Notes: a model not told the origin generated them from the sequence alone. Positions 49,028 through 58,058 are shown, counted from the stretch's first letter. The stretch: 64,000 nt of DNA from Paracoccus methylarcula (GCF_003007735.2 NZ_PXNQ02000002.1:62001-126000), one strand, 5' to 3'. Translations and numbers: made by a program.

Positions 49028-49722
49028 CCGAATTGACCGACGAAGACCCCAATGCGCCGCCGCCCGCAGAGGCCGCCAATTCGCCCGATTTCCCGCCGCC
49101 GCCGATGGAGCAGCAGGAGAGGATGGTCGAGGCGGTGCTGTTCGCCGCCGTGTCCCCCGTCAGCATCCGCGAATTGGGTGATCGATTGCCCATGGGCTGC
49201 GATCCGGCCGAGGCCATAGCCACGTTGCGCCGCCGCTACGAGGGGCGGGGCGTGATGCTGGAGCGGATCGGTGACGGCTATGCCTTCCGCACTGCCGCTG
49301 ATCTCAGCTTCCTGATGCAGGCCGAGACGGTCGAGCAGCGCAAGATGTCGCGCGCCGCCATCGAGACGCTCGCAATCATCGCCTATCACCAGCCCGTCAC
49401 CCGCGCCGAGATCGAGGAGATCCGGGGCGTGGCGGTCAGCCGTGGCACGCTGGACCAGTTGATCGAGATGGAATGGGTACGCATAGGCCGCCGCCGGATG
49501 ACGCCGGGCCGGCCCGCAACCTTTGTCGTGACCGAGGCGTTCCTGGATCATTTCGGGCTGGAAACCGCCCGCGACCTGCCGGGACTGTCGGAATTGCGGG
49601 CGGCGGGCCTGCTGGAATCGCGCCCACCTGCAGATGTGATGGGTGTCCCCCTTGTCGAGCGGGACGAGGATGACGACATCGGGGACGGCGATCCGGCAGA
49701 GGATCTGTTCGAGGATGAGTGA
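49024..49722 (+). CDS. scpB: Segregation and condensation protein B
   Basis: Forms the dimer that binds the ScpA kleisin. Two winged helices are recognisable: QERMVEAVLFAAVSPVSIRELGDRLP (first) and MSRAAIETLAIIAYHQPVTRAEIEEIRGVAVSRGTLDQLI (second), the latter being the most conserved ScpB signature. An acidic tail (RDEDDDIGDGDPAEDLFEDE) ends the 232-residue protein. The start is GTG 49024 within the scpA stop; no ATG start is available until residue 29. In several Rhodobacteraceae tatABC follows; here a small basic protein gene does. Confidence 0.93.
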   Translation: MTELTDEDPNAPPPAEAANSPDFPPPPMEQQERMVEAVLFAAVSPVSIRELGDRLPMGCDPAEAIATLRRRYEGRGVMLERIGDGYAFRTAADLSFLMQAETVEQRKMSRAAIETLAIIAYHQPVTRAEIEEIRGVAVSRGTLDQLIEMEWVRIGRRRMTPGRPATFVVTEAFLDHFGLETARDLPGLSELRAAGLLESRPPADVMGVPLVERDEDDDIGDGDPAEDLFEDE

Positions 49723-49791
49723 CATATTGCCAGCAGAAGCGAATTCCGGTTCTCGGGCCGCAATTGCGCCCGGCCGGTGCAGGAGGCTGAA

Positions 49792-49992
49792 ATGAACGCG
49801 AACCAGCTTATCAACATGTTCCTGAGATTGGTGACGCGCCGCCTGATGAACTGGGGTGTCAACAAGGGGATCGGCGCAGTGTCGAAATCCGGCAGGAAGC
49901 CTTCCGGGACGCGGGGCCGGGGCAAGGGAGCGGGCATGAACAAGAAGCGAACCAGGCAGGCTATGCGGATGCTTCGCCGGATAGGGCGCTGA
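49792..49992 (+). CDS. Small basic protein of unknown function
   Basis: 66 residues: an amphipathic N-terminus (MNANQLINMFLRLVTRRLMNWGVNKGI) and a highly basic Gly/Lys/Arg-rich tail (SGRKPSGTRGRGKGAGMNKK and on to RMLRRIGR). A good ribosome site (AGGAGG) lies eight bases before ATG 49792; GTG 49777 is possible but worse. The tail suggests nucleic-acid or membrane-surface binding. I do not recognise a family with certainty, though short proteins beginning with MNANQLINMxxR occur in related genomes as I recall. It sits between scpB and a THUMP-domain RNA methyltransferase on the same strand. Confidence 0.68.
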   Translation: MNANQLINMFLRLVTRRLMNWGVNKGIGAVSKSGRKPSGTRGRGKGAGMNKKRTRQAMRMLRRIGR

Positions 49993-50032
49993 ACATCTCG
50001 CCAATGCGCGCGGCTTGGGTTAGGCCTGCGCG

Positions 50033-51139
50033 ATGAGCGATGATCCTTTCGATATATTCGTGGTCGCCACGCCGGGGCTGGAAGCGCCGCTGGCGGCGGA
50101 ACTGCGTGCATTGGGCTGGGAGCCCGAGACGCAGCCCGGTGGCCTGACCATCCGTGGCACCTGGCGGGATGTCTGGCGGGCGAACCTGATGCTGCGCGGC
50201 GCGACCCGGATCCTGGCGCGTATCGGCAGTTTCCGGGCGCTGCACCTGGCGCAACTGGACAAGCGGGCACGCAAATTCCCATGGGCGCAGGTGTTGCGCC
50301 CCGATCTGCCGGTCCGGGTCGAGGCGACCTGCCGCGCCTCGCGGATTTACCATGCGGGCGCGGCGCGTCAGCGGATCGAGCGGGCCCTGCGCGAAGAGCT
50401 GGGGGCCGAGATCACGTCGGACGCGGCGATGGTGGTCAAGGTGAGGATCGAGGACGACCTGGTCACGATCAGCCTCGATACGACCGGCGAATCGCTGCAC
50501 AAGCGCGGCCACAAGGAAGCCGTCGCCAAGGCCCCCATGCGCGAGACCATGGCCGCGATGTTCCTGCGCGAGATGGGCTATGACGGCAGCCAGCCGGTGC
50601 TGGACCCGATGTGCGGCTCGGGAACCTTCGTGATCGAGGCGGCGGAGATGGCGGCAGGCATGGCGCCGGGACGCTCGCGCCGTTTCGCCTTCGAGCAACT
50701 CGCGAGTTTTGAGCGGGCGGAATGGGACGGGATGCGGAAGGCGGTGAAGCCGCAGCTTCCCGCGCCGCGATTCTTCGGCAGTGACCGGGATGCGGGCGCG
50801 GTGCGGATGAGCATCGCCAATGCCGAGCGGGCAGGGGTGGCGGGTTGCATCCGGTTCGAACAATGCCAGATCGGCGATCTGGAGCGCCCCGATTGTCCGC
50901 CGGGGATCGTCGTCGTCAATCCGCCCTATGGCGCGCGCATCGGCAACAAGGGGCCGCTTTATGGCCTGCATGCGGCGATGGGAGAGATGTTCCGCGACAG
51001 GTTCAGGGGCTGGCGCATCGGGATCGTGACCAGCGATGCGGGCCTTGCCAAGGCAACCGGGCTGGCCTGGCAAGCGCCGGGGCCGATCGTGGCGCATGGC
51101 GGGCTGAAGATCCGGTTGTGGCAGACGGGGCCGCTATAG
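50033..51139 (+). CDS. THUMP-domain class I RNA methyltransferase (RlmL/YpsC-like)
   Basis: 368 residues. The N-terminal ferredoxin-like and THUMP part (FDIFVVATPGLEAPLAAELRALGWEPE; VRVEATCRASRIYHAGAARQRI) delivers RNA to the C-terminal Rossmann methyltransferase, whose SAM motif is VLDPMCGSGTFVIEAAEMA and whose catalytic NPPYG tetrapeptide (VVVNPPYGARIGN) marks N2-guanine or N6-adenine methylation. This matches the YpsC / RlmL N-terminal half, which makes m2G2445 in 23S rRNA in E. coli, but the RlmK half is absent, so the exact target is uncertain. The gene is in the same direction as scpB, and its end faces dcd across a repeat copy. Confidence 0.88.
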   Translation: MSDDPFDIFVVATPGLEAPLAAELRALGWEPETQPGGLTIRGTWRDVWRANLMLRGATRILARIGSFRALHLAQLDKRARKFPWAQVLRPDLPVRVEATCRASRIYHAGAARQRIERALREELGAEITSDAAMVVKVRIEDDLVTISLDTTGESLHKRGHKEAVAKAPMRETMAAMFLREMGYDGSQPVLDPMCGSGTFVIEAAEMAAGMAPGRSRRFAFEQLASFERAEWDGMRKAVKPQLPAPRFFGSDRDAGAVRMSIANAERAGVAGCIRFEQCQIGDLERPDCPPGIVVVNPPYGARIGNKGPLYGLHAAMGEMFRDRFRGWRIGIVTSDAGLAKATGLAWQAPGPIVAHGGLKIRLWQTGPL

Positions 51140-51146
51140 ATCGTTT

Positions 51147-51220
51147 GCGTCCCGCGAAGGCCGGGGCTCTGCCCCGCCGCCGTTCCGGCGACTCCCCGGG
51201 ATATTTGCATGAAGAAGAAA
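51147..51220 (+). repeat. Dispersed intergenic repeat, copy 7
   Basis: GCGTCCCGCGAAGGCC, hairpin GGGGC..GCCCC, a second inverted part CCGGCG..., then CCCCGGGATATTTGCATGAA and GAAGAAA. It lies between the convergent methyltransferase and dcd genes, eight bases after the methyltransferase stop. Confidence 0.88.
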
Positions 51221-51251
51221 TATGGCTCGGTTGAGCGTATCGCCCGAAGCT

Positions 51252-52319
51252 TCAGCGGAATTGCTTGGCCAGTTTCAGGCCCTGGCCCTGGTAGTTCGAC
51301 TTGATTCCCGCCCCGTAAAGCCGTTCGGGGCGTGCGGCCATGCGTTCATAGACCAGCCGGCCCACAACCTGTCCATGTTCGAGCACGAAGGGGGCTTCGT
51401 GGCAACGGACTTCGAGCACGCCACGGGCGCCCGCGCCGGTGCTGCCGATGCCGAATCCGGGATCGAAGAAACCCGCGTAATGAACACGGAACTCGCCCAC
51501 CATGGCCAGGTAAGGCGCCATCTCGGCGGCGTAATCGGCGGGGATCGCCACCGATTCGCGGCTGACCAGGATATAGAAGGCGCCGGGATCGAGGATCAGC
51601 CGGCCTTCCGAGCTGCGCAATTCGTCCCAGAACTCGGCCGAGGGATATTCGCCGATCCGGTCCAGATCGATCACGCCGCTATGCGGGCGGGCGCGGTAGC
51701 CGACCAGATCGCCCTGACCGGGCCGCAGATCGACCGAGAAGCCAAGCCCCTGATCGATCAGCGCCTTGTCGCCCGTCAGCGGCTCGCGCGCGTTCAACTC
51801 GCGCAGTTCCGTGTCGCTCAGCACCGCCTGGCCGCGCCGCAGCCGAAGCTGGTTCAGGCGCATGCCGGGACGGACAAGGACCGAGAAGGAGCGCGGGCAG
51901 ATCTCGGCATAGAGCGGGCCGTCATAGCCTTCGGGCAGGCGGTCGAACTCGGTGCCGTCATCGCTGACCAGCCGGGTCAGCAGGTCCAGCCTCCCGGTCG
52001 AGGATTTCGCATTCGCCACCGCCGTCAGGCCCGCGGGAAGGCGCAGCCTTTCCATCAGCGGAACCAGGTAGACGCAGCCGCGTTCAAGCACCGCGCCGCT
52101 GCTCAGATCCATCTGGTGCATTTGCAGATCGGCCAGCCGATCTGCGATGCGATTGCCCTTGCCGGCCAGGAAGCTGGCGCGCAGGCGATAGGCCGTGTCG
52201 CCAAGGCGCAGGTCGAGGCTGGCGGGCTGGATCTGTTCCGGGATGATCCGGGGCTCGGCTGCGATCACGCCTGATTCGATCAGGCGGCGGATTTCGCTGT
52301 CAGGCAGAACACCGTTCAT
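51252..52319 (-). CDS. dcd: 2'-Deoxycytidine 5'-triphosphate deaminase, long form
   Basis: Converts dCTP to dUTP for thymidylate synthesis. At 355 residues it is nearly twice the E. coli enzyme and fits the long DCD family of alphaproteobacteria. Each half carries a piece of the trimeric dUTPase-like fold: the first has AKSSTGRLDLLTRLVSDDGTEF and RPGMRLNQLRL; the second has VHYAGFFDPGFG, GVLEVRCHEAP (candidate catalytic Glu) and LVYERM. This looks like an internal duplication and would make a pseudotrimer or hexamer. It is transcribed away from nothing on its 5' side except the tRNA-Pro gene, which lies upstream on the same strand. Confidence 0.87.
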   Translation of the reverse strand: MNGVLPDSEIRRLIESGVIAAEPRIIPEQIQPASLDLRLGDTAYRLRASFLAGKGNRIADRLADLQMHQMDLSSGAVLERGCVYLVPLMERLRLPAGLTAVANAKSSTGRLDLLTRLVSDDGTEFDRLPEGYDGPLYAEICPRSFSVLVRPGMRLNQLRLRRGQAVLSDTELRELNAREPLTGDKALIDQGLGFSVDLRPGQGDLVGYRARPHSGVIDLDRIGEYPSAEFWDELRSSEGRLILDPGAFYILVSRESVAIPADYAAEMAPYLAMVGEFRVHYAGFFDPGFGIGSTGAGARGVLEVRCHEAPFVLEHGQVVGRLVYERMAARPERLYGAGIKSNYQGQGLKLAKQFR

Positions 52320-52388
52320 GACTCTCCCCGAAAATCTGCGGTGGATATGGAAACGCCCACCCCGGTGAAGGGGTGGGCGGTTTCGGAA

Positions 52389-52466
52389 TGGTCGGGCCGG
52401 CGAGATTCGAACTCGCGGCCTTCCGCCCCCCAGACGGACGCGCTAACCAGGCTGCGCCACGGCCCG
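52389..52466 (-). tRNA. tRNA-Pro (anticodon GGG), CCA encoded
   Basis: The minus strand folds into a full cloverleaf: acceptor CGGGCCG pairs with CGGCCCG, followed by discriminator A and an encoded CCA; D arm GCGC..GCGC; anticodon stem TCCGT/GCGGA with loop CTGGGGG, giving anticodon GGG; T arm GCGAG-TTCGAAT-CTCGC. It reads CCC (and CCT by wobble). It lies between dcd and the MerR gene, all on the minus strand. Confidence 0.96.
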
Positions 52467-52556
52467 ACGCCGGCCATATAGAGCGAAGAAAGAGGGCTGC
52501 ACAAGGGCTGCGACGGGGAAATTTTCACCAATTCGCCATGAAGGATGCGAAAGCTG

Positions 52557-53177
52557 TCAGTAATGCCGCATGATGGCATCGCGAAGCCGCTTGCATTGCC
52601 GATATGCCGCAACGGTCAGGCGGTCCGCGCGACGCAGCCGGGTAGCCGTGCTGACCAGGCGGGTCAACCAGATGCCGTCCCGATCGTCGGAAGCGGCCAC
52701 GAGATCCGGAAAGAGCGGCAGGGCCGGGGCCTCGCCATCGGGTTTCTGCTTGCGCGGGCGTGCCCCGGAACGCCGATTGGCCATTTTTCGTGGCTCCTCT
52801 CTGGCAAGCCGGTCCGGTTTGGAGGGGGCGGGGTCTGGCATGTCACCGGCCGGAGAGGCGGTGATTTCCGGCGTGGCCGGGATTTGCAGGGCGTCGCCGC
52901 CCAAACGCGCTGTTCCGCGGGCGCGGACGCTTTCGCCGCGGTCGCGGGCCAGAATTTTCTTGGCGCCGCGGATCGTCAGCCCTTCCTCTCGCAATATCTC
53001 GCACAGTCCGGCGGCGAGTTGCACATCCTCGGGCCGGTAATAGCGCCTGCCATCCGGGCGTTTCATCGGCTTGAGCTGGGAGAATTGCGTTTCCCAATAG
53101 CGCAGCACATGCGGGGCAACCCCGATCATCTTGGCGACCTCGCCAATGGATCGAAATGCATCGGCCCGCTTCTTCAT
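52557..53177 (-). CDS. MerR-family regulator
   Basis: 206 residues with an N-terminal MerR winged helix (FRSIGEVAKMIGVAPHVLRYWETQFSQLKPMKRPDGRRYYRPEDVQ) and no metal-binding cysteines, so it is not a mercury or copper sensor. The middle is a Pro/Ala/Lys-rich linker (APSKPDRLAREEPRKMANRR) and the last 40 residues are helical (GIWLTRLVSTATRLRRADRL). The same layout sits directly after ihfA in many alphaproteobacteria, often annotated as a MerR-like regulator of unknown targets. Here it follows ihfA by 16 bases on the same strand, so cotranscription is likely. Confidence 0.88.
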   Translation of the reverse strand: MKKRADAFRSIGEVAKMIGVAPHVLRYWETQFSQLKPMKRPDGRRYYRPEDVQLAAGLCEILREEGLTIRGAKKILARDRGESVRARGTARLGGDALQIPATPEITASPAGDMPDPAPSKPDRLAREEPRKMANRRSGARPRKQKPDGEAPALPLFPDLVAASDDRDGIWLTRLVSTATRLRRADRLTVAAYRQCKRLRDAIMRHY

Positions 53178-53193
53178 CTGTCAGCAGCCATCC

Positions 53194-53496
53194 TCAGCGC
53201 TTGTTGCCGGCGGATACGCGATCCTTCATCAGATGCGAAGGCCGGAAGGAGAGAACCCTGCGCGGGGTAATCGGGACTTCCTCGCCCGTCTTCGGATTCC
53301 GGCCGATCCGCTCATTCTTGTCGCGGATGCTGAATGTGCCGAAGGATGAAATCTTCACCTGCTCACCGCGCACGAGCGCATCGGAGATATGGTCAAGCAC
53401 CGATTCGACCAACTGAGCAGATTCATGCCGGGATAGTCCGACATCCCTGAAAACCGCTTCGGCCAGATCCATCCGAGTCAGCGTTTTGTCACCCAT
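53194..53496 (-). CDS. ihfA: Integration host factor alpha subunit
   Basis: 100-residue DNA-bending protein that pairs with IhfB. The HU/IHF fold is complete: [31 protein letters not shown], then [30 protein letters not shown] with the intercalating-loop proline in RNPKTG, and [16 protein letters not shown]. These residues mark the alpha type rather than HU. An ATG at 53496 with GGGAAGA before it is the start. In relatives it follows fabH directly; here the TRAP transporter genes and a zinc finger gene lie between them. Confidence 0.95.
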   Translation of the reverse strand: MGDKTLTRMDLAEAVFRDVGLSRHESAQLVESVLDHISDALVRGEQVKISSFGTFSIRDKNERIGRNPKTGEEVPITPRRVLSFRPSHLMKDRVSAGNKR

Positions 53497-53605
53497 GATC
53501 TTCCCTCTTTTATCGCATCAGGATGGTTTGCTTTGTCTGACCTGTCAATGCAATGGGCGGAGAAATCGTTCCCCGCCCGTGACTTGTCGCTGTGATTTGC
53601 GCGAA

Positions 53606-54693
53606 TTACTGCGCACATTCCTCGAGTTTGGCCAGATCGGGGCCTTGTGGCGTGCGGCCGAGATTGAACGGCGCCGATGCGTCGCGCCAGGTCGCGTAAT
53701 CCTGCAGATAGGAGATCTGGCTGGCATAGACCTTGGCCGAGAGCGGGTTCTCGCAGGCGACCTCTTCGATGGTTTCATTCGCCATCTTCTGGATCTGCTC
53801 AAGCGCGGCATCATCCAGCCGGTTGATCTCGGTCCCGGCTTCCTTGAACTGGGCAAAGGCCTCGGTCGCGCGTTTCTCGGTGAAGGAGAGGCTCCACAGC
53901 AGGTTGCTTCCGCCGCGATCTTGAGCTTGTTCTGGGTGTCCTCGTCAAGCGCGTCCCATGCGCCCTTGTTGATCATCACCCCGAAGACGGATGAGGACTG
54001 GTGCCAGCCCGGCGTCGACCAGTATTTCGTTACCTGCTGGAAGCCGCCCGAGAAATCGACATTCGGGGTCGAGAATTCGGCGCCATCGATCACGCCGCGT
54101 TCCAGCGACTGGTAGATCTCGCCGCCGGCCATGCTGACCTGGTTGCCGCCCAGCTTTTCAAGCAGCTTGCCCTGTTCCAGCCCCGAGAGGCGGAGGCGCA
54201 GCCCGTTCAGATCCTCGATGGTCTTCACCGGCTTGTCGACGGTGCGGAAACCCGATTCGTTATTGGTCACGCCATAGGGCAGGTAGACCATGCCGAATTT
54301 GCCATAGACCTCGTTATAGAGATCGGCGCCGCCCCATTCCTGGATCCAGTTCACGTAATCCACGGCGTTGAACAGGCTGGCGGTCGTGGACAGCGGGGAA
54401 AACGCGCTGTCGCGCCCGGCCCAATAGCCCGGCCAGTCGCCTCCGGCCTGGACCGTGCCCGATTCGACCGCGCCGAACACCTCGCCCGCGGGCACCAGGC
54501 TGCCGCCATCGTAGAACTCGATCGTCAGCTTGTCGTCATCGACAAGCTGATCCACCAGTTCGACCCAGTGCTTGTCGATCTCGATCAGTTCCAGGCTGGA
54601 CGGCCAGGTCGTGGTCATCGTCCAGTTCTCGGCCATGGCCGGCGCAGCAGTGGCCAGCGCGAGCGCGGCGGTTGTCGTCAATCGCTTCAACAT
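53606..54693 (-). CDS. dctP: TRAP transporter solute-binding protein (frame broken)
   Basis: Periplasmic receptor of a tripartite ATP-independent transporter. A signal peptide (MLKRLTTTAALALATAAPAMA) with cleavage after Ala21 is followed by WTMTTTWPSSLELIEIDKHW. LNGLRLRLSGLEQGKLLEKLGGNQVSMAGGEIYQSLERGVIDGAEF is the family signature including the conserved arginine that binds carboxylates. At about 53905 one added base joins KIAAEA to NLLWSLSFTEKRATEAFAQFKEAG and on to LEECAQ at 53606. Without it the frame runs into a spurious tail to 53545. The ligand is probably an organic acid, possibly a 2-oxo acid of the mannitol/chloroaromatic subtype; not resolvable here. Confidence 0.87.
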
Positions 54694-54732
54694 CGTTACC
54701 TCCTTGTTGATCCTGGTTGGTTGTCTCGGGAA

Positions 54733-56057
54733 TCAGCCGCCATACAGGCTGGTCGGCAACCAGGTTACCATTCCCGGGAATATGATGATCATGGCGCAGA
54801 TCAGGATGATCAGCCCGATAAAGGGAAGCACGCCCTTGATGATATCGCCCGTCGTCACCTCGGGCGGAGCGATGGCCCGCATGTAGAACAGCGCATATCC
54901 GAATGGCGGCGACAGGAAGCTGGTTTGCAGCACCACCGCCATCAGCACCACGAACCAGAGCGGATCGATGCCCATCTCGCTGACCAGCGGCAGGAAGATC
55001 GGGAAGGACAGCAGGACGATCCCCGTCCAGTCGAGGAACATGCCAAGGATGAAGACCGCGACCAGCATCACTGCGACCAGCATGTAGGGATCGCTCGCCA
55101 GCCCGCGAATCACGTCCTGGCTGGCGCGCAATCCGCCGGTGATGTTGAACACCCCGGTGAATGCCGTCGCGCCGATGACGATGAACAGGATCATGGCCGA
55201 GGTCCGTCCGGTCTCCAGCAGCGCCGAATAGAAGGTCTTCCATTCGAAGCGCCCGCGCAGGATGACGATTGCCAGCGCGCAGAGCGTGCCGATGGCGCTG
55301 GCCTCGGTTGCGGTGGCGATGCCGGCCAGGAGCGAGCCCAGGATCCCGAGGATCAGCAGCAGTGGAGGCACCGCCTCGACGATGAGCATCCGCCACATGG
55401 CGCCACGGCTGATCTGTTCCGCCTCGGCGATGGCAGGGGCCCAGTCCGGCCTGATCCGGGCGATGATGGCGACATAGATCGCGTAGAGCAGGCCGAGCAC
55501 CATGCCGGGGACCATGGCACCTGCGAAAAGCTGCCCCACCGACAGGCCCGGCGCATAGGAGGACATCAGGATCAGCATGATCGAGGGCGGGATCAGGATC
55601 CCCAGACAGCCCGAGGCCGCGATCAGCCCCGTCGCCAGCTTGCGGTCATAGCCATATTGCAGCATCGGGCGCAGCGCCATCATCCCCATCACTGTGATCG
55701 AGGCACCGATGATGCCGGTCGTTGCCGCCAGCAGGATCGAGATGAATACCACGCGAGCCCCAGCCCGCCGGTCACCCGCGCCATCAGGTGGCGCAGCGCC
55801 TCGAACATCTTGTCGGTCACACCGCTGTCGGACAGGAAGCGCGCCATCAGCACGAAGAGCGGGATGGCAATCAGGACGTAATTGTCCAGCACATCGCCGA
55901 AGATCCGGTTGATGACGATGCCAAGCACCATCGGTTTGCCTGCGATCACCGCGCCAAGCACGGCGGTTCCGCCCAGCACGAGCGCCAGCGGGTGTCCCAT
56001 GAACAGGCCAAGCAAGAGCAGGCCCGACATGATCAGCGCAATCGATTCACCTGACAT
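54733..56057 (-). CDS. dctM: TRAP transporter large permease (frame broken)
   Basis: Inner-membrane permease of about 441 residues with twelve or so helices: SGLLLLGLFMGHPLALVLGG at the start, then VLDNYVLIAIPLFVLMARFL, ILIPPSIMLILMSSYAPGLSVGQLFAGAMVPG (the conserved IPPS segment) and TSFLSPPFGYALFYMRAIAP. At about 55753 one added base joins GGLGLA to VVFISILLAATTGIIGASI. It overlaps the end of dctQ by 11 bases and is followed after 39 bases by dctP, so the operon order is Q-M-P. Substrate enters with sodium in known systems. Confidence 0.88.
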
Positions 56058-56568
56058 CCAGCGGCTCCATGGGTTCCAGGTGGTCGGTCTTGTTCAGCAC
56101 CAGTTTCAGGAATTCGCTGATCCCCTGGATCAGCAGCAGGACGGCGGCCACGAACATCGCGATCTTCAACGGATAGACCGGCAGTTGCACCGCCCCATAG
56201 GTCACCTCGCGCTGCCCATATGAGGTCATGGCGAAATCCCAGCTGCGGCGGGCAAAGACCCAGGCAAAGGGAAAGAAGAAGATCACGTAGCCCGCCGCCT
56301 CGACCCATCGGCGCGCATTGCGCCCGAGCCGGGAGGTGAGCAGATCGACCCGCACATGCGCCTGGTGACGCAGGGCGTAACCCCCGAGCATGATGAAATA
56401 GAAGCCATAAAGCTGCTTGGTCAGATCAAAGGCCCACCGGGTCGGCTCGCCATAGAAATTCCGCATGAAGACGTCGTAGATTATGATGGCCGCAAACAAG
56501 ATCGCGACGACGGATATGATCCGGCCGACGACCTCGTTGATGCCGTCGATCATCCGAATGATCGGCAA
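56047..56568 (-). CDS. dctQ: TRAP transporter small permease
   Basis: 173 residues with four membrane helices: IISVVAILFAAIIIYDVFMRNFYGEPTRWAFDLTKQLYGFYFIMLGG contains the first two and the family's RxxxxxPxxWxxE-like segment, then AGYVIFFFPFAWVFA and IAMFVAAVLLLIQGI. The conserved ALRHQAHVRVDLL stretch between helices two and three is present. It is the first gene of the minus-strand Q-M-P operon; 162 bases separate its start from the zinc finger gene on the opposite strand, room for both promoters. Confidence 0.9.
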   Translation of the reverse strand: MPIIRMIDGINEVVGRIISVVAILFAAIIIYDVFMRNFYGEPTRWAFDLTKQLYGFYFIMLGGYALRHQAHVRVDLLTSRLGRNARRWVEAAGYVIFFFPFAWVFARRSWDFAMTSYGQREVTYGAVQLPVYPLKIAMFVAAVLLLIQGISEFLKLVLNKTDHLEPMEPLDVR

Positions 56569-56730
56569 GATATGGACCCTCCCAAAAGGTCGGCGGCGCC
56601 CTCGGCGCCTGAATTCGGGCTTCAGTCTTCGCCAATGCCGCGCGGGGTGTCAACCGAAAGCAGGGCAGGGTCATGCAATTGAAACATCTGGCAAGCCTGC
56701 CTATCTTCGAGGGGCCGAAAGGAGAGGATC

Positions 56731-57009
56731 ATGGCCGGAGGATGGGCCCGCGACGACGCGGTGAACGAACAGATCGAGATCAGCACCGCCGAGGCCATTG
56801 CCCGCGCGAAAGCGCGCGCCGCCCGTCCCGAGGGCGCGGCCCCTTCCGCCGAATTCTGCGCCGAATGCGACGAGCCGATCCCGCAAGCCCGGCGCGAGGC
56901 CATTCCGGGCGTGCAACTTTGCGTCACCTGCCAATCCGGCCGCGACAAGTCCCGCCGCCCCGCAGCAGGGATCAATCGCCGCGCCAGCAAGGATTCCCTG
57001 CTGAAATAA
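56731..57009 (+). CDS. DksA/TraR-type C4 zinc finger protein
   Basis: 92 residues. The only folded part is a zinc finger, CAECDEPIPQARREAIPGVQLCVTC, in the pattern C-x2-C...C-x2-C seen in the DksA/TraR family. The N-terminal coiled-coil that lets DksA reach into the RNA polymerase secondary channel is missing, replaced by a short Ala-rich helix with DD near the start, so it resembles the short TraR-like forms known from phages and bacteria. Whether it binds polymerase is unknown. It stands alone on the plus strand between the divergent dctQ start and a repeat copy. Confidence 0.85.
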   Translation: MAGGWARDDAVNEQIEISTAEAIARAKARAARPEGAAPSAEFCAECDEPIPQARREAIPGVQLCVTCQSGRDKSRRPAAGINRRASKDSLLK

Positions 57010-57020
57010 CGGCCTGCAGA

Positions 57021-57080
57021 TTCTTCTTCATGCAAATATCCCGGGGGAGCCCCGTCAGGGGCGGGGGCAGAGCCCCCTGG
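57021..57080 (-). repeat. Dispersed intergenic repeat, copy 8
   Basis: TTCTTCTTCATGCAAATATC, then CCGGGGGAGCCCCGTCAGGG and a GGGGGC..GCCCCC hairpin; the GCGGGACGC end is missing because the fabH stop codon is reached three bases later. It lies between the convergent zinc finger and fabH genes, 12 bases after the zinc finger stop. Confidence 0.82.
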
Positions 57081-57083
57081 GGA

Positions 57084-58058
57084 TTACCAGCGCAGAACCG
57101 CCGAACCCCAGCTCAATCCGCCACCGATGGCCTCGGTCACCAGGACATCGCCCGGCTTGAAGCGGCCCTCGCCATCCGCCACCGACAGCGCCAGCGGGAT
57201 CGAGGCTGCCGAGGTATTGCCGTGATCGGCGACGGTGAGGACGACTTTCTCCATCGGCAGGCCCATCTTTTGCGCCGTGGCCGAGATGATACGCAGATTC
57301 GCCTGGTGCGGCACCAGCCAATCGACCTCGTCGGGGGTGAGCCCGGCCTTGTCCAGCGCCGCATGCGCGGTCTTGGCCAGCTTCTCGACGGAGTGGCGGA
57401 AGACCAGGTTGCCCTGCATGCGCAACTGCCCCGCCGTGCCGGTGGTTGAAACGCCGCCATCGACATAAAGCAATTCGCGATACTTGCCATCGCTGTTCAG
57501 ATCGCAGGCCAGGATCCCGCGATCGCTATTGTCGCCCTTGCCCTCCCGCGCTTCCAGCACCACTGCGCCGGCGCCGTCGCCGAAGAGCACGCAGGTGCTC
57601 CGGTCGGTCCAGTCCATGATGCGCGAGAATGTCTCGGCCCCGATCACGAGGATTCGCTCGGCCTGGCCAGATCGGATCATCGCGTCGGCATTGGCCAGCG
57701 CAAAGACGAAACCGGCGCAGACGGCCTGGATGTCAAAGGCGAAGCCGCGGGTCATCCCCAGTCCGGATTGCACCATGGTCGCGGCAGCGGGAAAGGTGAA
57801 ATCCGGCGTCGAGGTCGCCAGGACGATGCCGTCGATATCATCCGGCTGCAGTCCGGCCTTTTCCAGCGCGGCGCGGGCGGCTTGTATCCCCAGATCGCTG
57901 GTCGTCTGGCCTTCGGCCGCGAAATGCCGCCGCTCGATCCCGGTGCGGGCCCTGATCCACTCGTCCGAGGTGTCCAGCTTGTCCTCGAACCAGCTGTTTT
58001 CGACCACGCGTTCGGGCAGGTAATGCCCCGTTCCGGTAATGATTGCACGTCGGGTCAC
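57084..58058 (-). CDS. fabH: Beta-ketoacyl-ACP synthase III
   Basis: Starts fatty acid synthesis by condensing acetyl-CoA with malonyl-ACP. Catalytic residues are Cys114 ([13 protein letters not shown]), His251 ([18 protein letters not shown]) and Asn281 ([14 protein letters not shown]). The 324-residue length and the N-terminal [17 protein letters not shown] are standard. The start overlaps the plsX stop as ATGA, so phospholipid and fatty acid initiation enzymes are co-translated. In relatives ihfA follows fabH; here its end faces a repeat copy and the zinc finger gene. Confidence 0.95.
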   Translation of the reverse strand: MTRRAIITGTGHYLPERVVENSWFEDKLDTSDEWIRARTGIERRHFAAEGQTTSDLGIQAARAALEKAGLQPDDIDGIVLATSTPDFTFPAAATMVQSGLGMTRGFAFDIQAVCAGFVFALANADAMIRSGQAERILVIGAETFSRIMDWTDRSTCVLFGDGAGAVVLEAREGKGDNSDRGILACDLNSDGKYRELLYVDGGVSTTGTAGQLRMQGNLVFRHSVEKLAKTAHAALDKAGLTPDEVDWLVPHQANLRIISATAQKMGLPMEKVVLTVADHGNTSAASIPLALSVADGEGRFKPGDVLVTEAIGGGLSWGSAVLRW

